The translations under genes and the position numbers were made by a program. Below, piece after piece: positions 23,854-31,756 of a stretch of 50,293 nt of DNA. Position 1 is the first letter of the stretch, and each line of letters starts with the position of its first letter. Source of the DNA: a virus; the IMG/VR virus record IMGVR_UViG_3300028044_000972, positions 1 to 50,293 of that record. One strand, written 5' to 3'. Below the pieces are notes generated by a model that was not told where the DNA came from, searched no databases, and worked only from the letters and a program-made list of their open reading frames with translations.

Positions 23854-24029
23854 AGCGTTCCCTCCAACTGCAGGGCTTTGATCACGTCGGAGCGGCGAAA
23901 CCATTTCTTTTTAATGCCTTTGAGTTTCACCGGGCGGAGCAACTTGGCTTCGATCCATTTGCGGTAGGTCGCCGGACTGATCTCGAGCCACTCGAGGAGG
24001 TCGGCGCGTTTGAGGAGTTGTTTGGTCAT
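23850..24029 (-). CDS. Excisionase-like helix-turn-helix protein
   Basis: 59 residues. RADLLEWLEISPATYRKWIE followed by KWFRRSDVIKAL is the MerR/excisionase-like DNA-binding pattern. It lies directly after the large terminase, so it could be a regulator or a small packaging recognition protein rather than a true excisionase. Below the standard ORF cut-off. Confidence 0.65.
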   Translation of the reverse strand: MTKQLLKRADLLEWLEISPATYRKWIEAKLLRPVKLKGIKKKWFRRSDVIKALQLEGTL

Positions 24030-24069
24030 TTGTTTAGAAGTTTTCAGTGTTCGGTTTTCAGTTGGGGAG
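24030..24069. repeat. TTTTCAGTGTTCGG interspersed repeat
   Basis: Gap between the large terminase stop and the helix-turn-helix start. It holds GTTTTCAGTGTTCGGTTTTCAG, the same family as copies at 17921-17990 and 23130-23229. Confidence 0.7.
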
Positions 24070-25779
24070 TCAGTAAGAGCCTGCCGGTTTTACCTCGAGG
24101 TCTTTGGCGTCGACGTAGCTGGCGCCGCTCAGAACGAGATAGCGGAGGACGTCGATCGCGTCCTTGGTGCCGGCGGACTTGGTGTTGCCGTCGCCGGTGT
24201 ATTGGCTCAAGGCGAAGATCATGTTTTTGCAGTTGCTCGAGATGTAAAGATTCGGCTGGTTGAGGGCGCTGATCTCTTGGTTGTCGTCGTAGCTCAGCCA
24301 GTTGATGATCATGGTGACGCCTTCCTTGATCGAATCGCCGGGCGCCGCGGTGAAATCGAGGCCGATGTCGGCGCATTCTTCGATCAGGGTCGTGGGGGAT
24401 TCGCGGGCCACGGTGGCGCTGTTGCCGTAGCGACTGTCCATGAGCCGCTCGAAGATGGTGACGGGCTCATGGAGGCCGAGGTCGCGGCCGTGCTTGAGCT
24501 CGAGGTGCTCGATCTCGAGCTTGTAATGACTGAGGCCGAAGCCAAAGGAGCGTTGCGCTTCGCCCGGGGCGCCGTCCGGATTGTTCCCGCCGGGCACGGC
24601 CCAGGGCCCGGGGAGGCCGACGCCGGGGACTTCGCGGACCTGGCTCGGCCACTCGTCATAGACGAAGCAGCGGCCGGCGTGGTCGAAGCGGGCCCAGATC
24701 ATAAACCAATTCCTGCCGCTGCACGGGTCGACGACGTGATAATTCACCCCGGCCTTGGGCACGCGGTCGGGGGGGATGACGTGGACGCTGGTGTTGAATT
24801 TGGCAAACATATTGGCGGCCTTCTTGGTCGGCACGCCGTAGGCCCGCATGAGGACGCGGTCTTTGGACGACTTGAGCAGCTCGGTCTTCATCGCTTCGTA
24901 GTTGCCGAAGGGGTTGTCCGCCGTGTGGAAATAGACAACGCGGGCCGTGGGCTTGCTGCATTGCTGGACGCGGGGGACGCGGAGCGGGTTGCCCTTGAGG
25001 TCGGTGAGCAGCTCGGCGGGCGCGTCCTCGAGGGTGATGGCGCCGGCCAGGTATTCGGCCACGGTGTCGGTGTAGCCGAGGATCGGGGTGAAGCCGACGG
25101 CGAGCTGGCCGTTGCGGGTGATGAGACGAAAACGCAGGGCCTCGATCCAGGCTGGCTCGACCAATTCGTCCGCCCAGCAGTAGTTCAGCTCGGCACCTTC
25201 TATGGCTTTCACGTCCATGCTGTAAAATTTGAACCAGCACTGGGAGCCATTGGGTAGGACGAACGAGTTTTCCGTGAATCCGCCTTTTTGTGAGTAGGTA
25301 ATATTGGTCACGACCCCTTTGCGCATTTTGCCAGACGCGGCGGGCTTCCATTCCGCGGGGAGATATTCCCAGATGTAGGGTTGCTGGTTCTGGATGCTCG
25401 AGGCTTCGGTCGATTGCAGGCACCAGACGCGGGCGCCGGGGTTTTCGACCATGATTTGCACGGCCCGGCGGGCGAGGTAACGGGACTTCGAGGCACGATT
25501 GCCGCCGAGGATGAGCAACTCGGTGACGCCTTCGGGAAATTCTTCGCGCAGGGCGGCGAATTGTTGGTCCGCGGTGGACCAGATGGGTATGACATACCCG
25601 TAGCGGTAAGGATCTTGCTCCTCGAGGGCGATGCGCTCTTCGAAGCGGCGGTGGAATTCGGTGAGCTGGTCGGCGGTGAGCCGGCGCACGCCGTCCGGAA
25701 ACCGGGCGAGGACATTTCCCGCGGCGTCTTTGCCGAGGATCTCGGGGGGTTTGTGGACTTTGTGGTCGGTGAAAATCAC
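24070..25779 (-). CDS. terL: Terminase large subunit
   Basis: 569 residues from GTG at 25779 (GTGA overlap with the previous stop). Walker-A-like GGNRASKS at 92-99, Walker B/acidic ADE at 203-205 after hydrophobic NYCW, and a nuclease-type Asp in HVVDPCSGRN (Asp351). A later acidic cluster (GTKDAIDVLRY) fits the second nuclease site. It is the motor and nuclease that cuts and packages DNA into the procapsid through the portal. A longer upstream reading in the same frame (to 25989) is Arg/His-rich and overlaps the previous gene. No obvious partner small subunit; the helix-turn-helix genes nearby are candidates. Confidence 0.9.
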   Translation of the reverse strand: MIFTDHKVHKPPEILGKDAAGNVLARFPDGVRRLTADQLTEFHRRFEERIALEEQDPYRYGYVIPIWSTADQQFAALREEFPEGVTELLILGGNRASKSRYLARRAVQIMVENPGARVWCLQSTEASSIQNQQPYIWEYLPAEWKPAASGKMRKGVVTNITYSQKGGFTENSFVLPNGSQCWFKFYSMDVKAIEGAELNYCWADELVEPAWIEALRFRLITRNGQLAVGFTPILGYTDTVAEYLAGAITLEDAPAELLTDLKGNPLRVPRVQQCSKPTARVVYFHTADNPFGNYEAMKTELLKSSKDRVLMRAYGVPTKKAANMFAKFNTSVHVIPPDRVPKAGVNYHVVDPCSGRNWFMIWARFDHAGRCFVYDEWPSQVREVPGVGLPGPWAVPGGNNPDGAPGEAQRSFGFGLSHYKLEIEHLELKHGRDLGLHEPVTIFERLMDSRYGNSATVARESPTTLIEECADIGLDFTAAPGDSIKEGVTMIINWLSYDDNQEISALNQPNLYISSNCKNMIFALSQYTGDGNTKSAGTKDAIDVLRYLVLSGASYVDAKDLEVKPAGSY

Positions 25780-26321
25780 TCGCAGCTGTGGATGTCGCGT
25801 TGGCGGCGGATGCCGGTGGGCCATTCGGGGGTGGTGAAGCTGGTGTCGGCGAAGAGGACGTAGTCGGTGGGCTGGATCGTGAGGCGGCCGTTGTCCAGGG
25901 CGATGAAGGTGAATTCTTTGTTCTGACTCGGCTCGGCGCTGAAGCCGTCGTCGGCCGGGGCGACGCTGAAGAGGTAGTCGCCGTTGCATTCCTTAAGGTC
26001 GCTCAGGCGGGCGATGACCCGTTGGCTGTCGAGATACGGGTAGGCGTTGGCGCTCCATTTCCAGCCGTAGCAGTCCCAGCGTTGGGCGTCGTAGATGGTC
26101 CAGAATTCGGCGGGCTCGGGGTCGAAGGCCAGGGCGTGCGGCGGGAGATTGCGGTAGCAGGCGCCGCACTCGAGGACGACGGTGCAGCCCCAGGCGCGGC
26201 CGGGCCAGCTGGCCAGTGCAAACCAGACGGCGGGGATGAAACCGCGGGGTTCTTTGTAAATGAAGGCGCTGTCGACCCAAAGGTAGCGATGGCGCGGGAG
26301 GGGTCCGGTGAAGGAGTTCAT
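25776..26321 (-). CDS. Hypothetical protein between glycosyltransferase and terminase
   Basis: 181 residues from ATG at 26321. Rich in aromatic residues (YGWKWSANAYPYLD; FWTIYDAQRWDCYG), with WPGRAWGCTVVLECGACYRN near residue 45. Beta-rich, no membrane segment or known catalytic motif. It lies 7 nt after the glycosyltransferase gene and its stop overlaps the terminase start. It may be a partner of the glycosyltransferases (for example a carbohydrate-binding or acceptor protein); that is only positional inference. Confidence 0.55.
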   Translation of the reverse strand: MNSFTGPLPRHRYLWVDSAFIYKEPRGFIPAVWFALASWPGRAWGCTVVLECGACYRNLPPHALAFDPEPAEFWTIYDAQRWDCYGWKWSANAYPYLDSQRVIARLSDLKECNGDYLFSVAPADDGFSAEPSQNKEFTFIALDNGRLTIQPTDYVLFADTSFTTPEWPTGIRRQRDIHSCE

Positions 26322-26328
26322 AAAGTTC

Positions 26329-27090
26329 TCAGCCGGGCCATTTGATGCCTTGGGCGTAAGGGGCGATGGCGGGGCGGTTGAGGAAGGCGGTGCCTTCGCG
26401 GGCGATGCGCTCGCGCTCGGCGGGGCTGGCCGTGCCGCGGGCGCTGAAGCTGGGCTCGGCGGCGCGGGTGGTGAAGGCGGCGTAGGGCCCGGGGACGTAG
26501 ACGGCGCCGGCGCGGAGGGCGGCGAGCATGAAGCCCCAGACGTCGGACAAATAGCCGGACGCGGCGTAGCCTTCGCGTTGCAGCCAGACCAACAAGTCAT
26601 GGCGGATCAGGCTGGCGACGCCGCATTCGGGCCGGACGCTTTTGTGGGCGATGTAGGCGCGATAATTCTCGGGCGGCAGGTGGACCATGACGGGGCTGTA
26701 GCGGACGGTGCGCAGGAGCTGCGCCTGGCTGTCGACGTGGTCGAAATCGGCGAAGATGGCGCCGGGATTCTCGCCTTGGGCGTGGAGGTAGCCGCGGCGT
26801 AGGGCGGCGATGCAGCCGGGATAAAGGTAGTCGTCCGCCCCGATGCCGAGGACATAGTCGGTCTGCAGGCTTTCCACGATGGGCTCGAGGGCGCGGAGGT
26901 GGTCGGTGCTTTTTTCGGGATGGCGGTGGACGGTGATGCCAGGATATTCGCAGGCGACTTCGTAGCTGCCGTCGGTGCTGTGGTCGTCGATGATAACGAA
27001 TTGGTCGGCGCCTTGGCCGGTGGTGGATTCGATGGCGCGGCGGAGCGTGGCGGCGCGGTTCCAGACGGGCATGAGGATGGTGATGTTCAT
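26329..27090 (-). CDS. GT2-family glycosyltransferase
   Basis: 253 residues. The start ITILMPVWNRAATLRRAIES and later IIDDHSTDGS and GIGADDYLYPG are classic GT-A family 2 features: N-terminal nucleotide-sugar fold, DDxSxD-type patch and DxD-like ADD metal site. It would move a sugar from a nucleotide donor to an acceptor. Overlaps the next glycosyltransferase by 4 nt. Targets might be modified DNA, virion proteins or host surface sugars; none is shown by sequence. Confidence 0.85.
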   Translation of the reverse strand: MNITILMPVWNRAATLRRAIESTTGQGADQFVIIDDHSTDGSYEVACEYPGITVHRHPEKSTDHLRALEPIVESLQTDYVLGIGADDYLYPGCIAALRRGYLHAQGENPGAIFADFDHVDSQAQLLRTVRYSPVMVHLPPENYRAYIAHKSVRPECGVASLIRHDLLVWLQREGYAASGYLSDVWGFMLAALRAGAVYVPGPYAAFTTRAAEPSFSARGTASPAERERIAREGTAFLNRPAIAPYAQGIKWPG

Positions 27091-27680
27091 TGCGGACGGA
27101 AGGTGTGGCTGCCGACGTGGCCGAGGCGGACGCCGTGGTGGACGTAGACGGGAATGCCGGCTGCCCAGGCGTGGTGACAGAAGGCGTAGTCTTCGGTTTC
27201 GTATTTGCCGTCGTAAATGCCGGCGGGGAACCAGTGGGTGAAGCTGTCGCAGACGGGCATGCGGGGCCGCATGTCTTCAAGGGCGCGGCGGGTCATGCGC
27301 AGGAAGCCGGTGCCGATGACGTCGACCGCGACGATCCGGGGATCGGTGGCGAGCTCGATGTCGAGCTTGCCGTAGCAGGGCGTGTTGCTGTCGTGGCGCA
27401 GGACGTAGTGGCCGCCGACGATGTCAACGGGGGCGCGGACGATGGCTTCAAAGTCGTCGCGGGTGAAGACGATGTCGTCGTCGATCCAGAGGAAGGCGTC
27501 GGCCGTGGAGTCGGCCAGGACTTTGGTGAGGAGCTTGCCGCGGCCGCGGGCGATGTCGCTCTCGTGGTCGAGGTGGGCCCAGCCGGCAAAATACTCGGAG
27601 GGCATGCAGGCGAGGAGGCCGTCGACGTAGCCGCTGACGAAGGCGCTGCGTCGGGTGCAGGTGAGGATGAGGGTCTTCAT
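27087..27680 (-). CDS. GT-A type glycosyltransferase-like protein
   Basis: 197 residues from ATG at 27680. The nucleotide-sugar fold has AFLWIDDDIVFTRDD (a DxD-type metal site) and the later GTGFLRMTRRALED, with EDYAFCHHAWAAGIPVYV and a His-rich end typical of galactosyl/GlcNAc-transferase-like enzymes. Shorter than most, so it may be a minimal catalytic domain. Probably acts with the GT2 enzyme downstream in one decoration pathway. Confidence 0.75.
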   Translation of the reverse strand: MKTLILTCTRRSAFVSGYVDGLLACMPSEYFAGWAHLDHESDIARGRGKLLTKVLADSTADAFLWIDDDIVFTRDDFEAIVRAPVDIVGGHYVLRHDSNTPCYGKLDIELATDPRIVAVDVIGTGFLRMTRRALEDMRPRMPVCDSFTHWFPAGIYDGKYETEDYAFCHHAWAAGIPVYVHHGVRLGHVGSHTFRPQ

Positions 27681-27997
27681 GGCTCGGTGCTGACTTGGTC
27701 GAGGAGTTGGAGGACGTCGTCGAGGGCTCGAATCATGCCGCTCTGCACGCTGCACATTCTTTCGCCGAGGTCGGCCCGGCGGGCGTCATTCGCGGTGCGG
27801 GCCTGGCCGGCGGCCTGCTGGTGCGTGGCGTAGCGTTCGACGGCGCGGCGGTGCAAGTCGTGGACTCCGGTGCGGATGATGGTGGCTTGGGCGCTGAGGC
27901 GCTCGTTGTGATCGCGCTCGATCTGCCAGCGGCGGGACCAGGCTTCGGTGGTGTTTAGTTCGGCGTTCATGCGGGCGATGGTTTCTTGGTGGCTCAT
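27677..27997 (-). CDS. Coiled-coil protein of unknown function
   Basis: 106 residues from ATG at 27997, mostly helical (WSRRWQIERDHNERLSAQA; RALDDVLQLLDQVSTEP) with no motif. Overlaps the glycosyltransferase start by 4 nt and follows the DnaB gene by 2 nt. A much longer upstream reading in this frame is an Arg-rich artefact across the DnaB gene. May be a small replication or assembly helper. Confidence 0.5.
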   Translation of the reverse strand: MSHQETIARMNAELNTTEAWSRRWQIERDHNERLSAQATIIRTGVHDLHRRAVERYATHQQAAGQARTANDARRADLGERMCSVQSGMIRALDDVLQLLDQVSTEP

Positions 27998-27999
27998 GG

Positions 28000-29424
28000 T
28001 TATTGTCCGTCGGTGTCGTTGAAGTTGTTGGGTTGGTAAGTGGGTTTGCTGGTCGTGGCTTGGCGGGATTCGGTTTTGTTGCTGTAGAGTTTTTCGGTGC
28101 TGTTTTTGAATTTTGTGATCTCGGCGTCGAAGAGGAGCTCGATGCGGCCGACGGGGCCGTTGCGTTGCTTGGCCAGGATCAGGACGGCTTTGCCTTTGTC
28201 TTCTTCCTTGTGACTGACTCGCTCGGGGCGGTGCAGCAACGCGACGACGTCGGCATCTTGTTCGATGCTGCCGCTCTCGCGGAGGTGGCTGAGCTTGGGC
28301 TCGGCGCGTTCTTCGGCGTCGCGGTTGAGCTGGCTCAGGGCGATGACGGGGACGCCGAGCTCCATGGCGGTCTGCTTGAGGCCGCTGCTGATCTCGTCGA
28401 TCTCGAGGCGGCGGTCCTGGGCGGCGCGTTTGCTGGAGCCTTTCATCAGCTGGAGGTAGTCGACGATGAGGAGCTTCACTCCGTATTTGGCCACGGCGCG
28501 GCGGGCGCGGGCCCGGAAGGCGGCGATGCTCAGGGCGGGCGTCTCGTCGATGTAAAGCGGGGCCTGGCTGATTTCGTCGTGCTTGGCGCCGAGGTTTTGC
28601 ATGTCGGTCTTGGACATAAAGCCGTCGCGGATGCGCTGGAGCTTGACGCCGGCTTGGGTGCAGAGGACGCGTTCCATCAAGTCGGCGGCGCCCATCTCGA
28701 GACTGAAGAGGGCGGTGGGGACTTTGTCGGCCAGGCAGGCGTGCTCGGCGATGTTTGTGGCGAAGGCGCTTTTGCCCATGCTCGGCCGGGCGGCGATGAT
28801 GATGAGCTGCGAGGGTTTCAATCCGCTGGTCATGCGGTCGAAGTCGTGAAAGCCGGTGGCGATGCCGATGGGCTTGCCGCGCTTTTTGTAGGCTTGCTCG
28901 ATCCGGTCGGCGGCTTCGCTCACGGCGGTGGCGCAGTGCTGCAGGCCGGTTTGTTTCGTGTCGAGGCGGAGGTCGAGGAGGCTTTTCTCGCTGGTGTCGA
29001 GGATCTCGTCGCTCGTGCGCTGGAAGTTGCGGGCCTCGAACATGAGCTCGACGCCGATGCGGTGGATCTCGCGGCGGCGCCAGTAGTCGCGGAGCTGGTC
29101 GGCCCAATGACTGACGGTGGCGGCGGAGCATTCGACGCGGGTGTATTCGGCGGCGATGAAGCCGGGCCCGCCTTCGATCTTCTCGAGCTCGCCGGTCTGG
29201 CGGAATCCTTCGGTGAAGGTGAGCAGGTCGATGGGCTGACGCTTGGCGCTGAGGGTCTTGAGGACTTGCCAGGCGGTGGCGTTGACCGGGGCGAAGAACC
29301 AGTCGTCGTGCACGAGTTCCATGGCGGCGTCGAGGGCGGTGGTGCCGCCGTTGAGGACGCTGCTGATCAGGCCGGCTTCGGTGGGCTGGGACCAAAGGGG
29401 GATGGCGTTGGGGTCGGGATTCAT
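28000..29424 (-). CDS. dnaB: Replicative DNA helicase DnaB
   Basis: 474 residues from ATG at 29424. An N-terminal DnaB domain (EAGLISSVLNGG) is followed by a RecA-like core with Walker A ARPSMGKS (212-219), Walker B LLIVDYLQL (~315), and ALSQLNRDAE and RESGSIEQDADVV motifs. It unwinds DNA at the fork. The C-terminal tail (NKTESRQATTSKPTYQP) is disordered. The gene starts 3 nt after the stop of an 85-residue gene and is preceded by an AT-rich GAGATTTGAAATTTGAG repeat. Together with the O-type initiator it forms the replication module. No separate loader is evident. Confidence 0.93.
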   Translation of the reverse strand: MNPDPNAIPLWSQPTEAGLISSVLNGGTTALDAAMELVHDDWFFAPVNATAWQVLKTLSAKRQPIDLLTFTEGFRQTGELEKIEGGPGFIAAEYTRVECSAATVSHWADQLRDYWRRREIHRIGVELMFEARNFQRTSDEILDTSEKSLLDLRLDTKQTGLQHCATAVSEAADRIEQAYKKRGKPIGIATGFHDFDRMTSGLKPSQLIIIAARPSMGKSAFATNIAEHACLADKVPTALFSLEMGAADLMERVLCTQAGVKLQRIRDGFMSKTDMQNLGAKHDEISQAPLYIDETPALSIAAFRARARRAVAKYGVKLLIVDYLQLMKGSSKRAAQDRRLEIDEISSGLKQTAMELGVPVIALSQLNRDAEERAEPKLSHLRESGSIEQDADVVALLHRPERVSHKEEDKGKAVLILAKQRNGPVGRIELLFDAEITKFKNSTEKLYSNKTESRQATTSKPTYQPNNFNDTDGQ

Positions 29425-29678
29425 GGGAATTGGAGATTTGAAATTTGAGATTTCAGAGGGTCGGAGTTGCAAGAATGCAAAGCCTCCATGGCGACGAGGA
29501 CGGCGCTGCACTGGGCCGGGCTGGCGTCTTGTGAGGTGTCGAGCCCGGCGACGTAGCGGAGGGCGTCCCGGTAGAGTTCGCTCTCGCGTTCGAGGCGCCG
29601 GATTTTTTCAAGCCGGTCGTGGACGATAATGAGGAGGTGGGCGTTCTCTTTTTCAAGACGCTGAAGGTCGGGGTTCAT
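29421..29678 (-). CDS. Small coiled-coil protein upstream of DnaB
   Basis: 85 residues; heptad-like LQRLEKENAHLLIIVHDRLEK suggests a coiled coil. Its C-terminal end (LKSQISNLQFP) is encoded by an AT-rich interspersed repeat shared with the neighbouring 86-residue gene (LKSQISNPHEP). It overlaps the DnaB start by 4 nt and the next upstream gene by 26 nt. A helicase-linked helper is possible. Confidence 0.5.
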   Translation of the reverse strand: MNPDLQRLEKENAHLLIIVHDRLEKIRRLERESELYRDALRYVAGLDTSQDASPAQCSAVLVAMEALHSCNSDPLKSQISNLQFP

Positions 29679-29705
29679 GAGGATTGGAGATTTGAGATTT
29701 TAGGA
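29431..29705. repeat. Two copies of an AT-rich TTGGAGATTTGAGATTTTAG repeat
   Basis: Copies at 29429-29459 and 29684-29705, with a partial one at 21341-21360. They lie at the junctions of three consecutive genes and supply the C-terminal codons of two of them (LKSQISN). The AT content contrasts with the high-GC surroundings. Confidence 0.7.
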
Positions 29706-29913
29706 CGTTGCGGGCTTGCTCGAGGGCGGTGAAGAGTTCGACGCGGGCGTAGTCGTAGATGGCGTCGGGTTGCTGGAATCGCTGGTGGGCGGCGTCGATG
29801 AGGCGGTGGAGGGCTTGCTCGAGGTGGTCGCGGCGTTTGTGGGCGGCGTCGAGAGCGGCCTCTAAGCGGTCGAGGTCGAAGGCGCTGATGGTGACGTCGT
29901 GGGTGCGGCTCAT
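29653..29913 (-). CDS. Small helical protein of unknown function
   Basis: 86 residues, helical and His/Arg-rich in the middle (ALDAAHKRRDHLEQALHRL). The C-terminus LKSQISNPHEPRPSAS comes from the interspersed repeat. Overlaps both neighbours, typical of this string of replication-region small genes. No recognised family. Confidence 0.5.
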   Translation of the reverse strand: MSRTHDVTISAFDLDRLEAALDAAHKRRDHLEQALHRLIDAAHQRFQQPDAIYDYARVELFTALEQARNVLKSQISNPHEPRPSAS

Positions 29914-30146
29914 GATTGGAGGTCGAATTCGACGGCGGCCAGGGCGGCTTCGCGGGCGGCGAGGGCGAGTTGGTTGCGCGGGGTGCTCAGGCGAAGGGCG
30001 TAGACCAGGAGGGCGACTTGCTCGGCGGCGCGGTCGTAAAGCCGGGCGAGCTCGAGGGCGCTGGGTGCGGGGTTGGTGCCGGTGGGGAATTTGTCGTAGG
30101 GGACAAACTCGATGCGGCCGAGTTGATGGGTGGGCATGGGGTTCAT
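29910..30146 (-). CDS. Small protein of unknown function in early region
   Basis: 78 residues, largely helical (LARLYDRAAEQVALLVYALR; RNQLALAAREAALAAVEF). Start and stop overlap neighbours by 4 nt. The fold looks like a four-helix or TPR-like stub. No motif that names a function. Confidence 0.5.
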   Translation of the reverse strand: MNPMPTHQLGRIEFVPYDKFPTGTNPAPSALELARLYDRAAEQVALLVYALRLSTPRNQLALAAREAALAAVEFDLQS

Positions 30147-30250
30147 GGGTGTGAAGGGATTGCCCCTGCCTGTTTCATGCGGTGCACAGTATTGTGGCGG
30201 CCGGTCGGCGGATCTCCCGCCGCACCATGGGTCAGGGGCAAAGTGTTCAT
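30143..30250 (-). CDS. Tiny hypothetical protein
   Basis: 35 residues, with GAAGDPPTGRHNTVHR in the middle. Linked by ATGA overlaps at both ends to the adjacent genes, which is the only coding argument. Confidence 0.3.
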   Translation of the reverse strand: MNTLPLTHGAAGDPPTGRHNTVHRMKQAGAIPSHP

Positions 30251-30348
30251 GCGTAAGGGCCGCCTCCGTCGTCGTCGAACATGACCAGGAGAATCATGGC
30301 GATGAGGGCTATGAGGGCGGTGTAGGCCAGGAAGCTCTCGGTCGTCAT
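30247..30348 (-). CDS. Tiny single-helix membrane protein
   Basis: 33 residues. One hydrophobic helix (FLAYTALIALIAMILLVMF) with an acidic tail (DDDGG). ATGA overlaps on both sides argue for translation. A membrane-inserted micro-protein, possibly a replication anchor or host effector; unknown. Confidence 0.45.
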   Translation of the reverse strand: MTTESFLAYTALIALIAMILLVMFDDDGGGPYA

Positions 30349-31265
30349 GCGGCCTCCTCTCGTTCGGCGGCGGCGATGACTTCGAGGATCTCTCGGCGGA
30401 GGGACTCGGGGATGTCGGACCACTGGGAATAGGGCATGGTGGCCGGATCGATGTCCGGATAAAGGGCGACCAGGGCGGCGTGCCAGATGTCAGCGGGCGG
30501 GCCCCCCATTTCTTTTTTTTGCGAATTTCCGGAGGCGAGGCCGTGACGCTCGCAATGGGCGGCGGCGCGGGTCAGCTCGCCGGACCAGTTGTTCAGCAGC
30601 GTGGCGAGGTCTTTGCGGCGGTAGTCGTCGCGGCTGGCGATCACGTCGCAGTAGTAGGACTCGAGCTGGCGCCATTCGTCGTCGGTCGTGGCGGCAACGG
30701 CGGCGAGGTTGGTCTTCCACGCCCGGGCTTGGGAGCGGTCGAGCGGGGTGCCGGGGCGCATGCGGAAGATGGCTTTGGCTCGGAGGAGGCTGGGATCTTC
30801 AGCGGGCGGAGCCGATGGTGCCTCGTCCCCGCTTGCGGGGACTATAGGGGTATCCCTTCCCTTCCCTGTTCCATTCCCTGTTCCCTGATCCTGCGTCGAT
30901 TGATCAACGAGGACTCGTCGATCGTTCGTCGAGGATTCGACGAGCGCATATTGCTTGAGACGAGAGGGTTGCGGACGGTCGACTCTTTGGTGCTTGCGGA
31001 AGTTGGTCACGCGTCCAATCGGGCGGTCAGGACTGCCGCAGAGGTCGATCCACTCACTGCGCGACAGCTCGTCGAGCATTCGTCGAACGTTCGACGAATC
31101 TTCGCGGAAGAGAACGGCGCCGCGGATGTAGTCCGGATCAGCGTCAAAGTAGCCTTCGTCGTCGGCGAGATTGAGCAGGCCGAGGGCGAGGATGCGGGTG
31201 TCGTAGGCCAGCCGGCTCATGACGGGGTGGACCCAAAATTCGGGTTTTACTGTGCGGATGCGCAT
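30345..31265 (-). CDS. Phage replication initiator-like protein (O-type)
   Basis: 306 residues. The opening MRIRTVKPEFWVHPVMSRLA followed by TRILALGLLNLADDEGYFD is the winged-helix N-terminus of many phage replication proteins that recognise the origin and bring DnaB. The centre is disordered (Ser/Gly/Thr-rich) and the C-terminal ~120 residues are helical. An A8 run followed by GAAATGGGGGG encodes SQKKEMGGP near residue 255. It lies about 0.9 kb upstream of dnaB. The origin may be inside this gene, but I see no clear iterons. Confidence 0.8.
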   Translation of the reverse strand: MRIRTVKPEFWVHPVMSRLAYDTRILALGLLNLADDEGYFDADPDYIRGAVLFREDSSNVRRMLDELSRSEWIDLCGSPDRPIGRVTNFRKHQRVDRPQPSRLKQYALVESSTNDRRVLVDQSTQDQGTGNGTGKGRDTPIVPASGDEAPSAPPAEDPSLLRAKAIFRMRPGTPLDRSQARAWKTNLAAVAATTDDEWRQLESYYCDVIASRDDYRRKDLATLLNNWSGELTRAAAHCERHGLASGNSQKKEMGGPPADIWHAALVALYPDIDPATMPYSQWSDIPESLRREILEVIAAAEREEAA

Positions 31266-31444
31266 GGCGGGGTCTTTCTTTTCGATTGAGGGATGGTGAA
31301 GCTGCGACGGAAGGGGTTGCCCCAGACGATGCCGCGGCGCTTGGCCCAGGCATCCAGGGCGCGATTAAAGCCGACGCAGTCGAGCTGCTCGTAGCCAACG
31401 GTGCCGGGTTCGATTTGTATGGGGAGGCGGTTCATTTTTTTCAT
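31247..31444 (-). CDS. Small protein upstream of initiator
   Basis: 65 residues from ATG at 31444, with LDCVGFNRALDAWAKRRG and RRSFTIPQSKRKTPP. Basic C-terminus; possibly nucleic-acid binding. Overlaps the initiator start by 19 nt. Unknown function. Confidence 0.5.
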   Translation of the reverse strand: MKKMNRLPIQIEPGTVGYEQLDCVGFNRALDAWAKRRGIVWGNPFRRSFTIPQSKRKTPPCASAQ

Positions 31445-31578
31445 GGGCGGCGGGCGAGGCGCTCGAGGATGGACTTCCAACCGAGATAGCCGACGAGCTG
31501 GTGGCGGCCGTCGCTCTCGCGGGCGACGTCGGGCGCTTTCGCGGCGGTGGGTTTGGGGTCAGTGCTGCTGGTGGCCAT
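31441..31578 (-). CDS. Tiny hypothetical protein
   Basis: 45 residues with a C-terminal helix (HQLVGYLGWKSILERLARRP). ATGA overlap with the next gene supports translation. Unknown function. Confidence 0.4.
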   Translation of the reverse strand: MATSSTDPKPTAAKAPDVARESDGRHQLVGYLGWKSILERLARRP

Positions 31579-31756
31579 GGTAAATTTGCCTTTCGTCTTT
31601 GGTCATGGGGCGGAGTGAGTGAACGCGGTAGAGGCCTTCGACCAGATCCATGACGTCGCGGTTGCAGGGGACGCAAAGGGCGCCGATGTCGTGCACAAAG
31701 GCGGCTTCGCGGGTCTTGCCGTATTCGACGCAGAGGATGCAGTCAGGGGCGTTCAT
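31559..31756 (-). CDS. Small zinc-ribbon-like protein
   Basis: 65 residues with CILC (7-10) and CVPC (~28-31), a CxxC...CxxC pair that could bind zinc. The rest is polar and helical. Overlaps its neighbours by 4 and 20 nt. Could be a small nucleic-acid binding protein in the replication region. Confidence 0.55.
   Translation of the reverse strand: MNAPDCILCVEYGKTREAAFVHDIGALCVPCNRDVMDLVEGLYRVHSLRPMTKDERQIYHGHQQH

Noticed and set aside
27677-29395. 572-residue Arg-rich minus-strand frame
   Set aside because: Shadow across the DnaB gene; only its last 106 codons (from 27997) are a plausible gene.
28003-29448. 481-residue plus-strand frame
   Set aside because: Antisense to DnaB, which has clear motifs; shadow.
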